Part shown: positions 1 through 11,390 of the stretch, in pieces | Layout: each line of letters opens with the position of its first letter | Numbering within the stretch: the first letter of the stretch is position 1 | Assembly (NCBI GenBank): GCA_029953675.1 | Contig: JAMWBK010000009.1 | Coordinates: forward strand, 868,001-932,000 | Origin: Rhodosorus marinus | Taxonomy: Eukaryota > Rhodophyta > Stylonematophyceae > Stylonematales > Stylonemataceae | Length of the DNA: 64,000 nucleotides | Direction of reading: 5' to 3' | Notes under the pieces: model-generated | What the model saw: only the letters and a program-made list of their open reading frames with translations | Told to the model about the DNA's origin: nothing | The model's database searches: none | Position numbers and translations under genes: made by a program

Positions 1-233
1 TTGACGTCTTTAGCATTTCCCACATCCAACCTAAACGCGTCTGAGCCGTTCGCAGACTCGATCGTGTTCTCTCGTCCCCTCCTTCGCCATTTTGGTGTAG
101 CAATTGTAGCCCTCGCCGGCGATAGGAGCGGGTTGGAACCACCCACATCGACTGAAGCATCCTCCCGACTCATCCCGAGCGGAGATGTGGTACAGGAACC
201 GCCAAATCCGGAAGCTCTCCTTGCAGTTCTCAT
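1..233 (-). CDS. Unidentified protein, N-terminal part cut by window edge
   Basis: From an ATG at 233-231 the minus strand stays open for at least 77 codons to the left edge. The peptide is rich in Ser, Gly and Arg, with a basic patch PKWRRRGRE near residue 45. I recognise no domain. The ATG sits where the local gene architecture predicts one: the plus strand from about 300 to 720 is C-rich, so the coding strand is G-rich, and an AT-rich stretch follows from about 725. A plus-strand frame also spans 1-276 but starts at TTG and has no such upstream context. The function and the remaining exons lie outside the window. Confidence 0.4.
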   Translation of the reverse strand, partial: MRTARRASGFGGSCTTSPLGMSREDASVDVGGSNPLLSPARATIATPKWRRRGRENTIESANGSDAFRLDVGNAKDV

Positions 234-1095
234 GCCAAACCTTCAGTCCACCACGCCAAGTCTCTCCTCATCCTAGGCCCTCCTCACGACCACCCACTCC
301 ACATAGCAGAATTCCCATCACGACACATAGTTCCCCAACATAAAAAAAAACAACCATGTACGGCGCCGATCACCCACCCCCAAACGTCGGGCCTCAGAGC
401 AACAATCCTATGAAAACTCAAACATCAAACTCTCCTTTGAACACCGTCCTTTCTCTTCTTCCACCCCAGGACTCCTTAACGCATCCCAAGCCCAAATCCA
501 TGCCCAGTCCCCGTACCACCCCACCCGGTCCCACTCCCCATCCTTACCATCATCATGACAATAGTAACATAAGAAAAGTCATCACCTTCAAAAAAACTAA
601 AAAACCCTCTCCCTACCATCAAATCACACCAAACCACCCCCCTCCCCCTTTTCCTGCTCCTTTCTTTTTCCATCACATCTTCCACACTCAGGCAATCGTC
701 ACCCTTCAGGCAAAAAAAATTCAATTAGATGATTAAAAGAAGAAAAAGGGCCGATATCTTTATTAATCAGGATAGGACTCCCCCCTCCCCCCTCGCTCAA
801 AATAATTGTGATGGGGAACGCAAAGAGCAAAAACAAGGAAAAGAATATCTTCTGAGATACATCGCATACAATACTATATTGTATATATGGTAAAGTTTTT
901 TTACTTAATTGTAGACGTTTGTCTTATACGGTAGTCGAGCTGTTTTTCTGGTCCGTGCTGCTGGGGCTGGATTTCGTGAATAGGGAAAATTTTCCGAAAG
1001 GGGGGTCGCTGCAGCCATATTGGATACTGCTCATTTCTTTTTTTTTGGGAAGGGGTAATATCCAAGGTACAACATGATACAATATTAAAATATGC
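234..1095 (-). promoter_or_regulatory. C-rich leader and AT-rich island upstream of the edge gene
   Basis: Positions 300-720 are strongly C+A-rich on the plus strand, with runs of C and A. Positions 725-1095 are AT-rich with long A and T runs. The same order, coding-strand G+T-rich leader and then AT island, occurs upstream of many genes here, so I read it as the promoter and 5' leader of the minus-strand gene at 1-233. No TATA box or initiator can be assigned with confidence. The open frames inside the C-rich part are low-complexity Pro/His/Thr strings and are not taken as genes. Confidence 0.4.
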
Positions 1096-1159
1096 TATAT
1101 TTTGTCATTGTCAAAGAACCATCAGCATTCTCAGGGTCACATGGCTGGGAAATGCTTTC

Positions 1160-1220
1160 CAATGAGAATACATTGTCGCTTTGTAAGGGGTACGAGGCGT
1201 ATCACAGCGAAGTGTTCGCT
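1160..1220. repeat. Dispersed repeat fragment, copy A
   Basis: The stretch beginning ACATTGTCGCTTTGTAAGGG and ending near ACAGCGAAGTGTTC recurs at about 4088-4135 with one small gap and a few mismatches. At 4088 it directly follows a longer repeat unit, so this is probably a fragment of the same family. The rest of 1221-2105 holds no gene I can support; only short frames without homology are present. Confidence 0.5.
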
Positions 1221-2105
1221 GGCCGTTGGCAACCCCTTCCTGAGTTTCTCCTTTCACCCGCTTGGTCTTTTTATAGAAATGATCCACTCTGCGTTTAACC
1301 ACTGAAGATCTTATTAGTACCGCGAGTAATATAGTACGATATATTCTTATGTACTATGAATTGACCTGGGAAAAGAATACATGGTGGTAAGGGGGGGTAG
1401 GTTTTCACCCCTTGGGACAAACTGTGACACTGCCCGGATCGTGTAGAGGGCACCAAGCGAGATATCGTCAAGCTATATCGTTTCTTTGTCTCTTTTGATC
1501 AAATCTGTTAACCGCGCCCTTGGTCGAAAAGGAAAAACGAGAGCATTCCCGAAACATCTCAGTCCCTGGCCACTCTCGGCTCAAGATGACCTGCTTCGGA
1601 AGCTGATCAGCGTCCCCCTCCCCCACCCATTCCAAGGCTTTAGGACAGATGGATTGAGGATAATTTTCTCCAGCGATCATCCCGAACTGCTCCAGCGATT
1701 CATTCGTCACGGTTTTTCATCAGCGCAGACCTTGAGATGGTCTAACAACGTCAAACCCCATTGGTGCAAACATAGAAAAATATATATATAGGAAATAAGC
1801 AAAAAAATTAATATTTGGACACTAATTTCTTCTAAAATATTATCTATTTGAATATTTCGACATGACATAATTTTTCTGCGTCTGTTGGTAACGGCTAAGG
1901 TTGACCTATGCTGGTTAGTCCAACTGGACATACTTCGTCCATAGCACGCAGGCTGGAGCGACGCAGGCAGGATTGGAGCTGAGAGCCAGCGATGGAACGA
2001 ACTAGGGACATATTTCGTGGATGCGGTGAGCAGTATTGTGTATCTTGAAGCGAGTCTAGCAAGAGCGTTACAGCGTGGTTTCTCATCTGTTGTGTTTTAT
2101 GGTGG

Positions 2106-3464
2106 ATGAGTGAGAGATTGGCAATGAGTGCGAGTGAGAATGTGTACTATGTCACGAATGAGACAGTCGATAAAGTAAGAGCTTTTGAGGTCAAGAAGGG
2201 TAGGCGATGGATAGAAAAAGAGTTGACAAGACTCATTCATTCCTGGCAAGGTATTAGTCGGTCTGTGTTCAATGAGGAAAAGAGACCAGATTGGTGGGTG
2301 CCCGGGGAGGTCGTGCATTTTGGTGAAACAGCCACCGAAATTCCCTTGTTCCAGAGCAGAAGAAAAATCAGATGGACTCAGGACGCTATGCGGTGCCTGG
2401 TGGCCCGTGCCTACCAGATGATAGATTGCTCGGTCGTTGCAAGCACGGTAGACCCAAGTGTTGTAGAAATGAGTCTAAACAGCACCCGCCCTGTAGATGA
2501 CCTCTCAGCACCCATCCATGGCTCGCTTGTGAAACCGACGAAAGAGAATGCATCAGTTCAAATTCTCGATCCATCAGTGGCAGAAGATTTTGATGCAGGA
2601 CAGAGGACGTGTGCTCAGCTCAAAACTCCGGAAAGTGCTCGACGCGCTGAGAAACTGGACTCCGAGGACATCGATACTATCATCGCTGAGATGGAAGTGG
2701 AGGTCCAAGCGAGATGTGATGCTCTTAGGAGCCTCGCTGAGCAAGTTGCACTCTCCCTCCAAAATGCATTCAGCGTAGAAGTGTTAAAGCTTCCGCGCAG
2801 AGTACGAGGAATGTCTGTCAGGCAATTTTATGAGAACTATGCCGGTGATGTTGACGCGATTCTTATGCATGATATCCGCAAGACTGTAGAGGAAAGCATT
2901 GCAATGGAGTCCAGTAAGAACTCAGGTCCGTAGTATAGAGCTATCCCTTCTTGCATTGGTGCTTACCAGATGTACAAGCTTTTTCGTGTTGCTTACTTTT
3001 GGGTTTATCGTGGATACTCAGGGCTTGTGCGGACCGACAACAAGCGGCGTAGGGCAAGACTTGAAACAGCTACTGCAGATGGGCTGGCAACGGGGAGGGT
3101 GCGCAGGACAAGGGCGCGTTATCGAGAGGCCCTTCAAGATGCATCGAACTCCCAACAAACAAAGCGCGTCCCACAGATCAATGCCACGCTTCACAGAAAG
3201 AGTGGATCGTTCCAGCAAAGCGCGGATCTCCTCGTCACTCCGGCGCAACCAAAGAAAAAGGATGTTGTCGATATGGATGCTCCTGGAACTGTCATTCAGA
3301 GCATTCGAAGAGGCAAGAATGGAAAGACGCGCATCGAACTCGATGATGGACATGCAATTGAGGTATCCGACGGGATGAATGCGGAGGCCAAGTCAGTTGC
3401 TCGGATGAAACTTGTCGAGCTACAACACGAGCTGCAATCACTGATTGCGGAACTGAACGGCTGA
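2106..3464 (+). CDS. Borealin-like chromosomal passenger complex subunit
   Basis: Two exons fit in phase: 2106-2913 and 3022-3464 (intron GTAAGA...CTCAG), giving 416 residues. Residues about 195-270 form a helix with EVEVQARCDALRSL, then VEVLKLPRRVRGMSVRQFYE, which matches the borealin/Dasra N-terminal helix that binds survivin and INCENP (acidic coiled coil, then LPxxxRxMxxxxF). The last 55 residues (GTVIQSIRRGKNG onward) resemble the C-terminal borealin dimerisation domain. The middle is basic and disordered. In the family the protein targets Aurora kinase to centromeres. The first 110 residues are unusual and carry RPDWWVPGEV followed by WTQDAMRCLVARAY. An in-frame ATG at 2127 is an alternative start. 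The upstream 60 bases are G+T-rich, as at other starts here. Confidence 0.68.
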
Positions 3465-3885
3465 TCTTGAAATCTCATGGAGAAGCCCTTCGGTTCAGTA
3501 CGCAATCAATTTTCAAGTCTGCGGTTGAAATGGCAGGGACACGAGAAGCAACGAAACATCTCGTTGCAGTCGAATCCACCGTGGCAGGTCCTAACGAAGA
3601 ACGGGTGACCATTCGAAGGAACAGTCTGTGCACAATGATGATGCTTACATCTTTCACGGTAGGAACCGAATTTCCTCGCGCACGGCACGACCTCTCCCTA
3701 AGTCGCTTGTCCACCCTGCAACGCTTTGTGGTCAACGAGAGTAACAGAAGGTAGCCAATACCTGTTCCCTACTGCAAATATTTTTCTGTTTCCAACATGT
3801 TTGTCGCTAGCCTATGTAGTCAAAGGACGAGACGAGTATTGAATCCAACCAGCCCTCGCAATGCCGAGAAAATTTTCGATCATTG
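3465..3885. other. 3' flank of the borealin-like gene, no supported gene
   Basis: An open frame at 3467-3754 begins three bases after the borealin stop. It has no recognisable domain and lacks the leader seen before real starts here. I treat it as 3' untranslated or spacer sequence. Confidence 0.4.
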
Positions 3886-4135
3886 ATAAATATTTACATC
3901 GGTTCCTCAAAAAAGTTCAGGGAATGTCCCTCAGCACCTTATCGTTAAGGAAACGATTAAGAATTGCCGTTCGATAAACGCTCTACTTGTCCATGGATCG
4001 ATGTCTCTACAATGGCCACGAAAACACGCTCGCCAGGTCATTCTCGAACAAATCCATATCCTCTACCGAAGCTATCAACCTGACAGAGATACATTGTCGC
4101 TTTGAAAGGGGTGTACCACAGCGAAGTGTTCCTGA
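3886..4135. repeat. Dispersed repeat, copy 1
   Basis: Positions 3886-4085 align with 6842-7045 at moderate identity. Shared blocks are AAATATTTAC, GGTTCCTCAAAA, GGAA(A/G)CGATTAAGAA, CAATGGCCACGAAAACACGCT and ATATCCTC(T/C)A followed by GAAGC(T/C)ATCAACCTG. The segment 4088-4135 is additionally shared with 1160-1220. No coding capacity or clear terminal repeats are visible, so it could be a non-autonomous element or a fragment of a larger one. Confidence 0.65.
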
Positions 4136-5090
4136 CAGAGATCTTCAAAGTAAGTTGAAATGAAAGGGGGTTGTTTGAGTAAGGAAGATGACCAATGTTA
4201 CTGATGTGGTCTAAATAAATTATTTTAAAACAGTAAATTCGTTTGGCCCGAACCTTTTTGTAGGAGACTTTTGCAGAACTTTTCAACCCTTGTTTTGGCT
4301 GAAAGGGGGTTCCCAGTTTTCCATAGATGTACATTTCTACCGTGGACCACGAAAGGGATGTCCTGCAGGGAGAATCACTGTCCAGGGTCTGTGACCCAGG
4401 ACGGAAGTGTCGATGAGAATGCTAGTTGTACTATGAGCCAATTTGAGTAATGGCTCAAACCATTCCGTTGGGCCTAGCCTGTTTTGTGTCTGGTTTTACG
4501 AATGTGCACTCAGATTTCATCCAGATGTCGATCCACTTGAAACGGACAAACGTACAGATGGTTGAAAAACTGGTGTTCACAGTCGCGGCGGGACGAGGCG
4601 CGCTGTATACAAAACTACTTGTAAGTAGTATGGTTATGCTCTCTGATTTTATAGGCGCAATGAAGATCCCATAGCGACGGATGAAGGTCGTGAGAAAGAA
4701 CCGGTGAGTGCGGTTAGCTCTACTCCTTACAACATAGCCTTGGTTCCTTGTTGGATGGTTCGCTGGTCGCATTGATATTCTCATTGGCTATCGTAGCATG
4801 CCAGTGAAGGCCGCGCACACTTTGTGTCCACTCTGCAGTGACAACGATATCGTCTGCACCTCTCTATACGTTGCGCCTGGTTAGAGATGGTAGTGCGCAC
4901 TCTGAGTACATAGAACCATCGATTGTCCTCACGGTGCATGGTACGCAAAGGAGGACTAGAGCCCATTAAGAAATTGTCCAGCAGCGGTCGGACAGGATAA
5001 TTTCTTGACCAGCACGTGGGTACCGGTCAGGTTGAGACAACAGGATTCGTAGACGGCATTTCTTTATAAACTAGGGAAATTGCACGCAGG
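4136..5090. other. Intergenic, no supported gene
   Basis: Two short frames occur (about 4450-4674 plus and 4455-4784 minus). They overlap each other and show no family resemblance. Nothing else can be supported. Confidence 0.4.
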
Positions 5091-5925
5091 CTAGGCCCGA
5101 GTATAGAGTTTACCGTGGACATCCCTCTTATGATTGATGCAGGCCTTTTCCCTCTCTGTCAGCACGTTGAAGGGGTTTTCTCCTATCCAGGAGTTTGGAG
5201 TTGAGTCAACGAAGAGCGGGTTCGCGCTTACGACCTCGTCCATTTGCTCTGCAACTTCCAGTACATCAGAGATTACGTACAATTCTCCGGAGGGCTTCAA
5301 GTGCTTGGCAATGACCTCAACTAGCTCTGGTTGAAGCACGCGCCTCTTCTGATGTCTCTTTTTAAACCATGGATCTGGGAACTGGACAGAAATCGTATCA
5401 AGCATTCCAGTAGGAAGCCGCGACAATACTTCGTCCAAGGAGACGTTCGCGTTGCAGAAGATAAAGTCCAGGTTTCTGAGATTCCTATCATCTCTCCAGT
5501 CATTTGCCTACGTTGATATGATAATTGCATCCGTCAAACCCTGAAGTCCAAGAGCAAATCGTCCAATTTCTTACCTGGTCTACGAGAGGTTTTCGAATTT
5601 CGAGCCCGAGGAAGTTCTTCTCTGGGTACTTCTCCGCCATATCGAACAAAAAGCGTCCTTTGGCAACTCCAACATCGACGTGGAAGGTTCGTTCTAAACT
5701 TTCGAACTTGTCCTTTGGCCACTCTTGTTCAAGCTCAACCGGCTTCTGCATGTGCTCCGACAAGGGGTTCACGTGTTGCCGGGTCCGAACTTGCCCGGAA
5801 GCAACAACAACCCCCATCCGGTTTCCTCTTCCACATGCTGATTCAGTTGCATCAGCAGACGTGAAAGTCTGAAAACTATTTACAAAGCAAACCATCGCGT
5901 GTTCCCAAAAGGATTCCAGTCGCAT
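5091..5925 (-). CDS. trmB: tRNA (guanine-N7-)-methyltransferase, plastid/cyanobacterial type
   Basis: Exons run 5925-5575 and 5507-5091, with an intron GTAAGA...ACGTAG of 67 bases and phase 0, giving about 255 residues. TrmB uses S-adenosylmethionine to make m7G46 in the tRNA variable loop. Visible motifs are VRTRQHVNPLS, the SAM loop DVGVAKGRFLFDMAEKYPEK, NFLGLEIRKPLVDQAN, a CNANVSLDEVL block, and QFPDPWFKKRHQKRR, the active-site PDPW(F/P)KxRH signature. The RQHVNPLS opening and the DVG-x-A-K-G-R-F loop are the cyanobacterial form, so a plastid enzyme is likely. The frame stays open upstream to about 6144 with no ATG, so the start could lie in another exon. The ATG at 5925-5923 is the first in frame. 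Confidence 0.88.
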
Positions 5926-6841
5926 TGCCTCCCTTAACGACCAAACACCTTCTCCGTCGCCTGACGTCCAAAACAATTTGACTACGGCGTCTAAAGGAGC
6001 CGGGAAAGGGCTTGCGCTAAGCACTGTCGGGAATTCTTTTGCCCGAGCCCCCAAAAGATTACTCAAAATAGTGCAGCAACGCACCAGAACAGATAAAGCC
6101 AAAGTTTCAGCTTTTGCCGAACTCTGCGGTTGGCCCGTAGTTCTCTACTCGGGTGAACTTCAGTTTGCATGTGATGGAGGTACTGGCATTCGCGGCTTTT
6201 GAACGACTTTTTCCCCTCCCGTGCCCGAACACGGACTAGTTGAATTCCGGAAGTCCCTGAAATTTTCGCTTTCTACTAGACGGATGCCCCATTCTCTCGG
6301 TCCAGACCCCGTCCAGGGAAAGTGTAGACGGACAGTCCTCCCCTGCGATGTTGTCAACTGTGCGGATGCGCAAATCCCTCTCGGATGGCTTCGATATCGA
6401 GAAACGCGTCATTCTAATCACCTCATTTCTCACATCGAAAAACCATCTGAGAGAACAAGCGCATCAACCATGGGGATAACCCGGTGTTTCTGTATAGAAG
6501 AGGCTCACTGCTGAGGCGGTCAGCCGAACATTCTTGTCTGTGAAACTGTCGGTGAGGGATTGTGCGGTCTAACAAACGCAGATGGAATGGATGCGATCTC
6601 ACGGGCGCTCAACGAATACATTTGAGGGTGTTACTATCTAGTCTTCTGCTCTCGGATGATTCAATGCGCTGTCTCTGATCAAGAATCACGAGCTCCGTTC
6701 CTCACAAAGCGTGCAAAGGGCTAGTGCTTGCTTTCTTTCATTTTGTGCGCTTAGGTTTGCTGTTTGGCAGAGGGTGCAGCAAGTCTCGTCGGGACTAACC
6801 AATGCTTGCCATGCTGAGAAAGGTTCCAATTCAAACTCAGG
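5926..6841. other. Intergenic, possible upstream exon of the methyltransferase
   Basis: The methyltransferase frame is open but lacks an ATG from 5926 to about 6144, which would suit part of a transit-peptide exon. Beyond that only short frames are present and no family is recognised. Confidence 0.3.
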
Positions 6842-7045
6842 AATAAAATATTTACGTTAAAGGTTCCTCAAAATTTTCAGGCGGCGTCCGTCGACATCCT
6901 TCCAAAGGAAGCGATTAAGAACTCAGTGGGATAAGCACTCTCTTACATAGATCTATATGTACCTCCAATGGCCACGAAAACACGCTAGTCAAGCTATTCT
7001 CGCGCAAGCCCATATCCTCCATAGAAGCCATCAACCTGCGCCACC
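6842..7045. repeat. Dispersed repeat, copy 2
   Basis: Direct-orientation partner of 3886-4085, about 2.95 kb downstream. The best conserved block is CAATGGCCACGAAAACACGC. Copies differ by substitutions and small indels, so the duplication is old. No target-site duplication is evident by eye. Confidence 0.65.
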
Positions 7046-7141
7046 AAACATTCAACTATTCAGCCAATGCAAATAATATATCTCATGGATGCGGTTGGAA
7101 GGTTTCCTCCTGGTACGGGCCAACCTTTGCCGTAGCTCGTC

Positions 7142-8714
7142 TTACCCAGCATGAATATTCCGAAACTCGGTTATCGTTCTATTCAGCGGTATCTCGTTCT
7201 CTTGGTATACCCGACCAGTTGAGGGTAGAGCGAGCACGAACCAGAAGAGCGCTACGCGCCGCAAAAACTTGCAAGCTTCTGTCCTATCTACTAGCTCATC
7301 AGCAACGAGACCACTCGAACGGGTCTGCGGAACCACTGCTATTGGTCCGGCATCGAGAAGCTCCGTCAAAGCCTTCTCGATCATTTCCGATACCTCGAAA
7401 TCTTCCCCGGATGGATCCAGAGTTTCTCTCAGAAATATATAGGGCGTCCGTTCACTATAAAACGCCATCTCCAACGTATTGTCCACCACATCCTGCATTG
7501 TGCCGCTGGTATTCCTGTTTTGAATGAACCCAGTACTACCACTTGACAAGGCGTTTAATCTATAGCCATGCCCCAAAAGGCCACTTTCCATGCGCTTCTC
7601 ACGAAGGCAAAATTCGATGCGTTCTCTCATGTATCTGATCAGCCGAACAGCCTCTTCGAGGTCCAGCCGACCTTGAGCATAACCTTCGTGAAGAGCACAC
7701 CCCTTTAGTGCTAGGTTTCCTCCTCCCTCGAGAATTTTTTCAAACTCAGCCCATCGCAACCGCAACAGCTTCTTGTTTCTCAAGACCTGCTCAAATACTT
7801 CCCGCAAACTGGATCCCCGTTTGCTTACTCTCTCAAATACACGTTTCAAAATTAGCCGAGGTGAAACCGGCTGCACTGCCATCATACCGTTTTGTTCCCG
7901 GAACTCGATAGTGGCAATCTTGCCAAGAGACTTAATCTCACTGAATGTCCTCTTTCCCACCATCTGAAACAGAAACGCCACCCTATCATGCTTTGCAGAC
8001 AAAAATCCTCTGCTATGTAAACCCGCAATACCTTCATACTTTTCATGACCTACTTTTTCGCCTCCAAACACGAGAGACCCAAAGCAGACGGGGGGTAAGA
8101 CCATTCTGATCAGCTTAATCTACCAAGTCAAGAAAACGAGAAAACCTTGCTGTCAGCTTGACTATTTTTCAGCGACAAAGACAGACAAACGTAAACATTC
8201 TTGAGTGCATTACAGCTTCCTCGCATGCGCTCCAGCTCAATATAGTCCCCGTGGAAGTCTTTACAGAAGTACCATCCTCCACTATCTCCATATCAGCCAC
8301 AAGCCTCTCTAACATACGCGCCCATAGGCCTGACCTGCTGACTACTCGTTCCAACTGTCGATTTACTCTACGCAGTTGCATGGCCCCGAGCAGATCTTGC
8401 TCGAGCAACTCACATACAATTCGGTCCCAAAGTTCGTCGTTCAGCGAGCACGTCAGCTCCTCGTCCTCCCTCCTTGCATACTTGGCCCTTCCACACGTCT
8501 CCAGGAAAACAATCCTACTTGCCCTCCTTTTCCGCGAAATACCGAAGTCCCCATGTGCATCGATTTCCGCATCCAACTCTGCATCCGTCATCGAATTGAA
8601 CCCGCGCCATGAACTCGTCTCCCCTGACGAGTAGGGCGAACCTTCGCACTCATGATACGTTTCCCCTACATCCGCAACAAGCGACCTCAAAGCGGAGTCC
8701 AAGGCCAGCGTCAT
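7142..8714 (-). CDS. F-box protein of unknown target
   Basis: Exon 1 runs 8714 to about 8191 or 8197 and exon 2 runs 8105-7142. Two GT donors six bases apart give the same phase, and the acceptor is ATCAG before 8105. The product is about 498 residues. Residues 90-135 form an F-box: LNDELWDRIVCELLEQDLLG, then VNRQLERVVSRSGLWARML. F-box proteins recruit substrates to SCF ubiquitin ligases through Skp1. The 320-residue C-terminal part, with a GHEKYEG motif and charged helices, matches no substrate domain I know; it is not LRR, kelch or WD40. The start is the ATG at 8714, directly preceded on the coding strand by a G+T-rich leader. Confidence 0.6.
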
Positions 8715-9460
8715 CCTGTCCCGTTCCCCAAAAGAAACCCCCCTATCCCGACCCCAAATGGACCAAACCCCGAAACATCAACAAACAAAACAAAACGGGC
8801 CCCACCGAAAATACCTCCCGAAAAACACACCTTGCCACAACGCGTACAACTCAAAAGAATTCAGACCACATACCTCCCAAAAAAAAAAAAAACCACCACG
8901 ACCAAATTCAACTAGACACAAATTACCACGTGCCCAACTCCTTCCCGTCCAGACCTCCAACTCCTTCCCCCTACCCCAGACCACCCCAGACCGCCAGCCT
9001 GACAACTCCCAGAAGCCAAATACTTATATATCCCCCAGCATGTTGGCGAGCGCGTCTATCTAGTCATTCACCTATGACGTGAAAACGCTCACCCACTCCA
9101 CCCCACCCAAAATTCTATTCCAATATGAAATCATCCAAACCACCCCCTCTACTGAAACCCAATCTTACAAAACAAACCAAAAAAAAAAAAAAACAACGCC
9201 GGCTCCACTTTCGAAAGAAAGAAGGAATTCTGTCGGCACTATGAGAATAAGCACAAAAAAAGAACAGAAGCGTTGGGGGGGAGGAAGGTCATAAATTGTC
9301 TGATTTATAGTACTAGTACAAATCTGAGTACGCATGATATTGAATAAATGAATACATTTGGATGTGTGGTTATGAAAAATATTTGCGAAAAGTGTCTGAT
9401 AAGGGATGGTTATCAGACAGGTATTTTTAAATATTTTCATTAACAGACGAGGAACTTTCT
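8715..9460 (-). promoter_or_regulatory. Leader and AT-rich island upstream of the F-box gene
   Basis: The plus strand from 8715 to about 9200 is extremely C+A-rich with A and C homopolymers. Positions 9290-9450 are AT-rich. Open frames here encode Pro/Thr/Lys/Asn low-complexity strings and are compositional artefacts. This is one of the clearest examples of the leader-plus-island pattern. Confidence 0.5.
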
Positions 9461-10517
9461 TCCTTTATTGCATATGAATTTTATCGGACGTTTTATGACA
9501 TCCGTGAGCCGACATATCTGGGATTTTGGATACAGTAGGATGAGGACTTACTGGCAGCTCCCCGGACTGAAACTGGTACTTGTCTACTCCATCATCCTCA
9601 GGCTGCGCGGTGTCGTTGGTGCTGCAGCTGTTTTTGTAATGCGACGTATGAAAGAGTTCTCAATATGCTGAGGCGATGACTCATCCTACCGTTCGGGTCT
9701 CGACGCGGCCTCATCGGTTGGAACTGCTCATTTGTCGAGTGCTTTGGTCTGTTGGACAGAGTGGCCTCTCGCTGGCTTTCGAAGCGTCTTTCGTAATGCC
9801 CCCGGGACGTCTTGATAGTCTCCTCTCAGATCTTTCCTTGACGGTCGGGGGCTCTAACGCTGCTTCGTTGTTAGACGCCCGTCACCGGGTTCTCCGTTGA
9901 AACTCCTCGGGTGTTTAGCCCTTAAAACAAAACCGCATGATAGTAGAATTTGGTGGACCACCACACTGTACGGTACGAGGCCCTCTAATTCCACACACCC
10001 CTAGAGGACCTTTGATTTCTAGCCTACATCCGATAGAAAAGTATTGGACCTGAACTAGGAAGACAGAGCAAGGTTCATCGGATAGCTGACCGATAACCGT
10101 CCGATAAGGTCAGGGTTGCTCCTTCCTTGGAGGCGAGTGCGCAGATGATGATTTTCACACCTTGTCTGGCTTTGTGTGCCGCAAGTCTTGTCCCGGACAA
10201 CAAGCTCTGTGGCTGGCGTGCAGTACTGCATAAGAAAGAATCTATAATCTCAAAGAAAAGCAAAGATAGTGCGAACAGACTATCCCAAGCACCGTCAACC
10301 CTGCTGGTGGTTACTGAGCGCGACCGCAGCAGGCGGCCTAGTTTACAGTCTAGTGCCCTGTCCGAGGGCCCCCAGCTTGCTTTTGTCATGATTCCAATGC
10401 AAGCAACAAACTATATATTTACACAAGCCACCGTGTTGCTGAGAAGCTCATCGCTTCACCTTGATAAGACCTTGGAATAAGTCGAGACTCCTTCCGTCAG
10501 GTTGCAGTTCGTGTTTC
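9461..10517. other. Intergenic, no supported gene
   Basis: Frames at 9468-9671, 9676-9900 and 10127-10480 show no family resemblance. The octamer TCCGATAA or its complement occurs near 9482 (partial) and 10098, as it does around the retrotransposon remnant further right. Confidence 0.35.
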
Positions 10518-11390
10518 TCACCTGTGTCCTGTTTCGCCTTCAGGTCGAAATAGAGAAGATTGCCGAGCAAAGAAGCTCTTGAGTCTGTTTTCCTTTGTCA
10601 GGAATGCAAGTGAACAGGCCGGGCCTGGAAGGCATCCGCTTACGAGAAGAAACCCTGTATCCGGTGCTAGGTCCACCACCGTTACTTCCGAACCCCCTTC
10701 CTCTTCTAGTTGCAGTCTTTGCCCCGAGTGCAACCAAAGGCTTCTGTACTCCTCAAGAAACATGCTGAATCCATTCTCCAAGAAGTCGTAGAACATTGGC
10801 TCGAAGTGATTGAAGAACTTGGCCAGGACGAGCTCTCTGGTAACAACTTGGGGATCGCCCAGTGCTATTGACCTGAGGCAGGTTGTGGGATGGTCGTTTT
10901 CCACGTTCACTCCAACCCCGACAGTTGCGAGAAACTCCTGAGTCGAAACAGAGGTTGAGTTGATAATAACGCCAGCTACTTTTTTCATTTGCTTATCGTT
11001 TCCATAAGCGGCACTGGAATATATGTCATTAGGCCACTTAATTCGTACTCTAGCCACCTCATTAGCCGTTCTCGCAAGGGCGAGAGAAACGAGATGCTGC
11101 ATTGTACCCAGCCTCGCCGGGTTTCGAATCATGCACCGAAAAGAGAACATCAAACATCCCAGCGGTGACTCCCACTGGTTCCTTCCCCGGCCTTTTCCTG
11201 ATGTCTGTATATCTGCTACGCATGTGTACCCTTCCGCTGGAAGGCTACCCATCCGCATGACCGCATCTTGCGTCGAATCCACCTTCGCAAGCACTTTCAG
11301 GTTCTGTCCAAACACCCTGGTGGACAAAGCTCCTACATAGCTCGGATAATTGAAAAAAGATAGCTCTGAATTCACGCTTTTAAGCAACAT
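10518..11390 (-). CDS. Biotin--protein ligase (holocarboxylase synthetase)
   Basis: Single exon of 290 residues starting at the ATG 11390-11388. The enzyme activates biotin to biotinyl-AMP and transfers it to the lysine of carboxylases such as acetyl-CoA carboxylase. Motifs in order: STQDAV near residue 40; the biotin/ATP loop QTSGKGRGRNQWESPLGCLM near residues 62-81; RIKWPNDIY near 116; KKVAGVIINS near 135; GVGVNVEN near 155; then a short C-terminal SH3-like domain from about 225 (GQRLQLEEEGGSEVTVVDL). The pattern resembles plant HCS, without the long N-terminal domain of animal enzymes. No strong presequence is visible. Upstream of the start (11395-11480) the plus strand is C-rich, as at other minus-strand genes. 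Confidence 0.93.
   Translation of the reverse strand: MLLKSVNSELSFFNYPSYVGALSTRVFGQNLKVLAKVDSTQDAVMRMGSLPAEGYTCVADIQTSGKGRGRNQWESPLGCLMFSFRCMIRNPARLGTMQHLVSLALARTANEVARVRIKWPNDIYSSAAYGNDKQMKKVAGVIINSTSVSTQEFLATVGVGVNVENDHPTTCLRSIALGDPQVVTRELVLAKFFNHFEPMFYDFLENGFSMFLEEYRSLWLHSGQRLQLEEEGGSEVTVVDLAPDTGFLLVSGCLPGPACSLAFLTKENRLKSFFARQSSLFRPEGETGHR

Noticed and set aside
356..736. 126-codon Pro/His-rich plus frame
   Set aside because: Low-complexity product of the C-rich leader of the minus-strand edge gene.
3467..3754. 95-codon plus frame directly after borealin
   Set aside because: No leader, no domain, overlaps an equally long minus frame.
8609..9082. 157-codon Pro/Thr-rich plus frame
   Set aside because: Same cause: C+A-rich leader of the F-box gene, antisense to its start.
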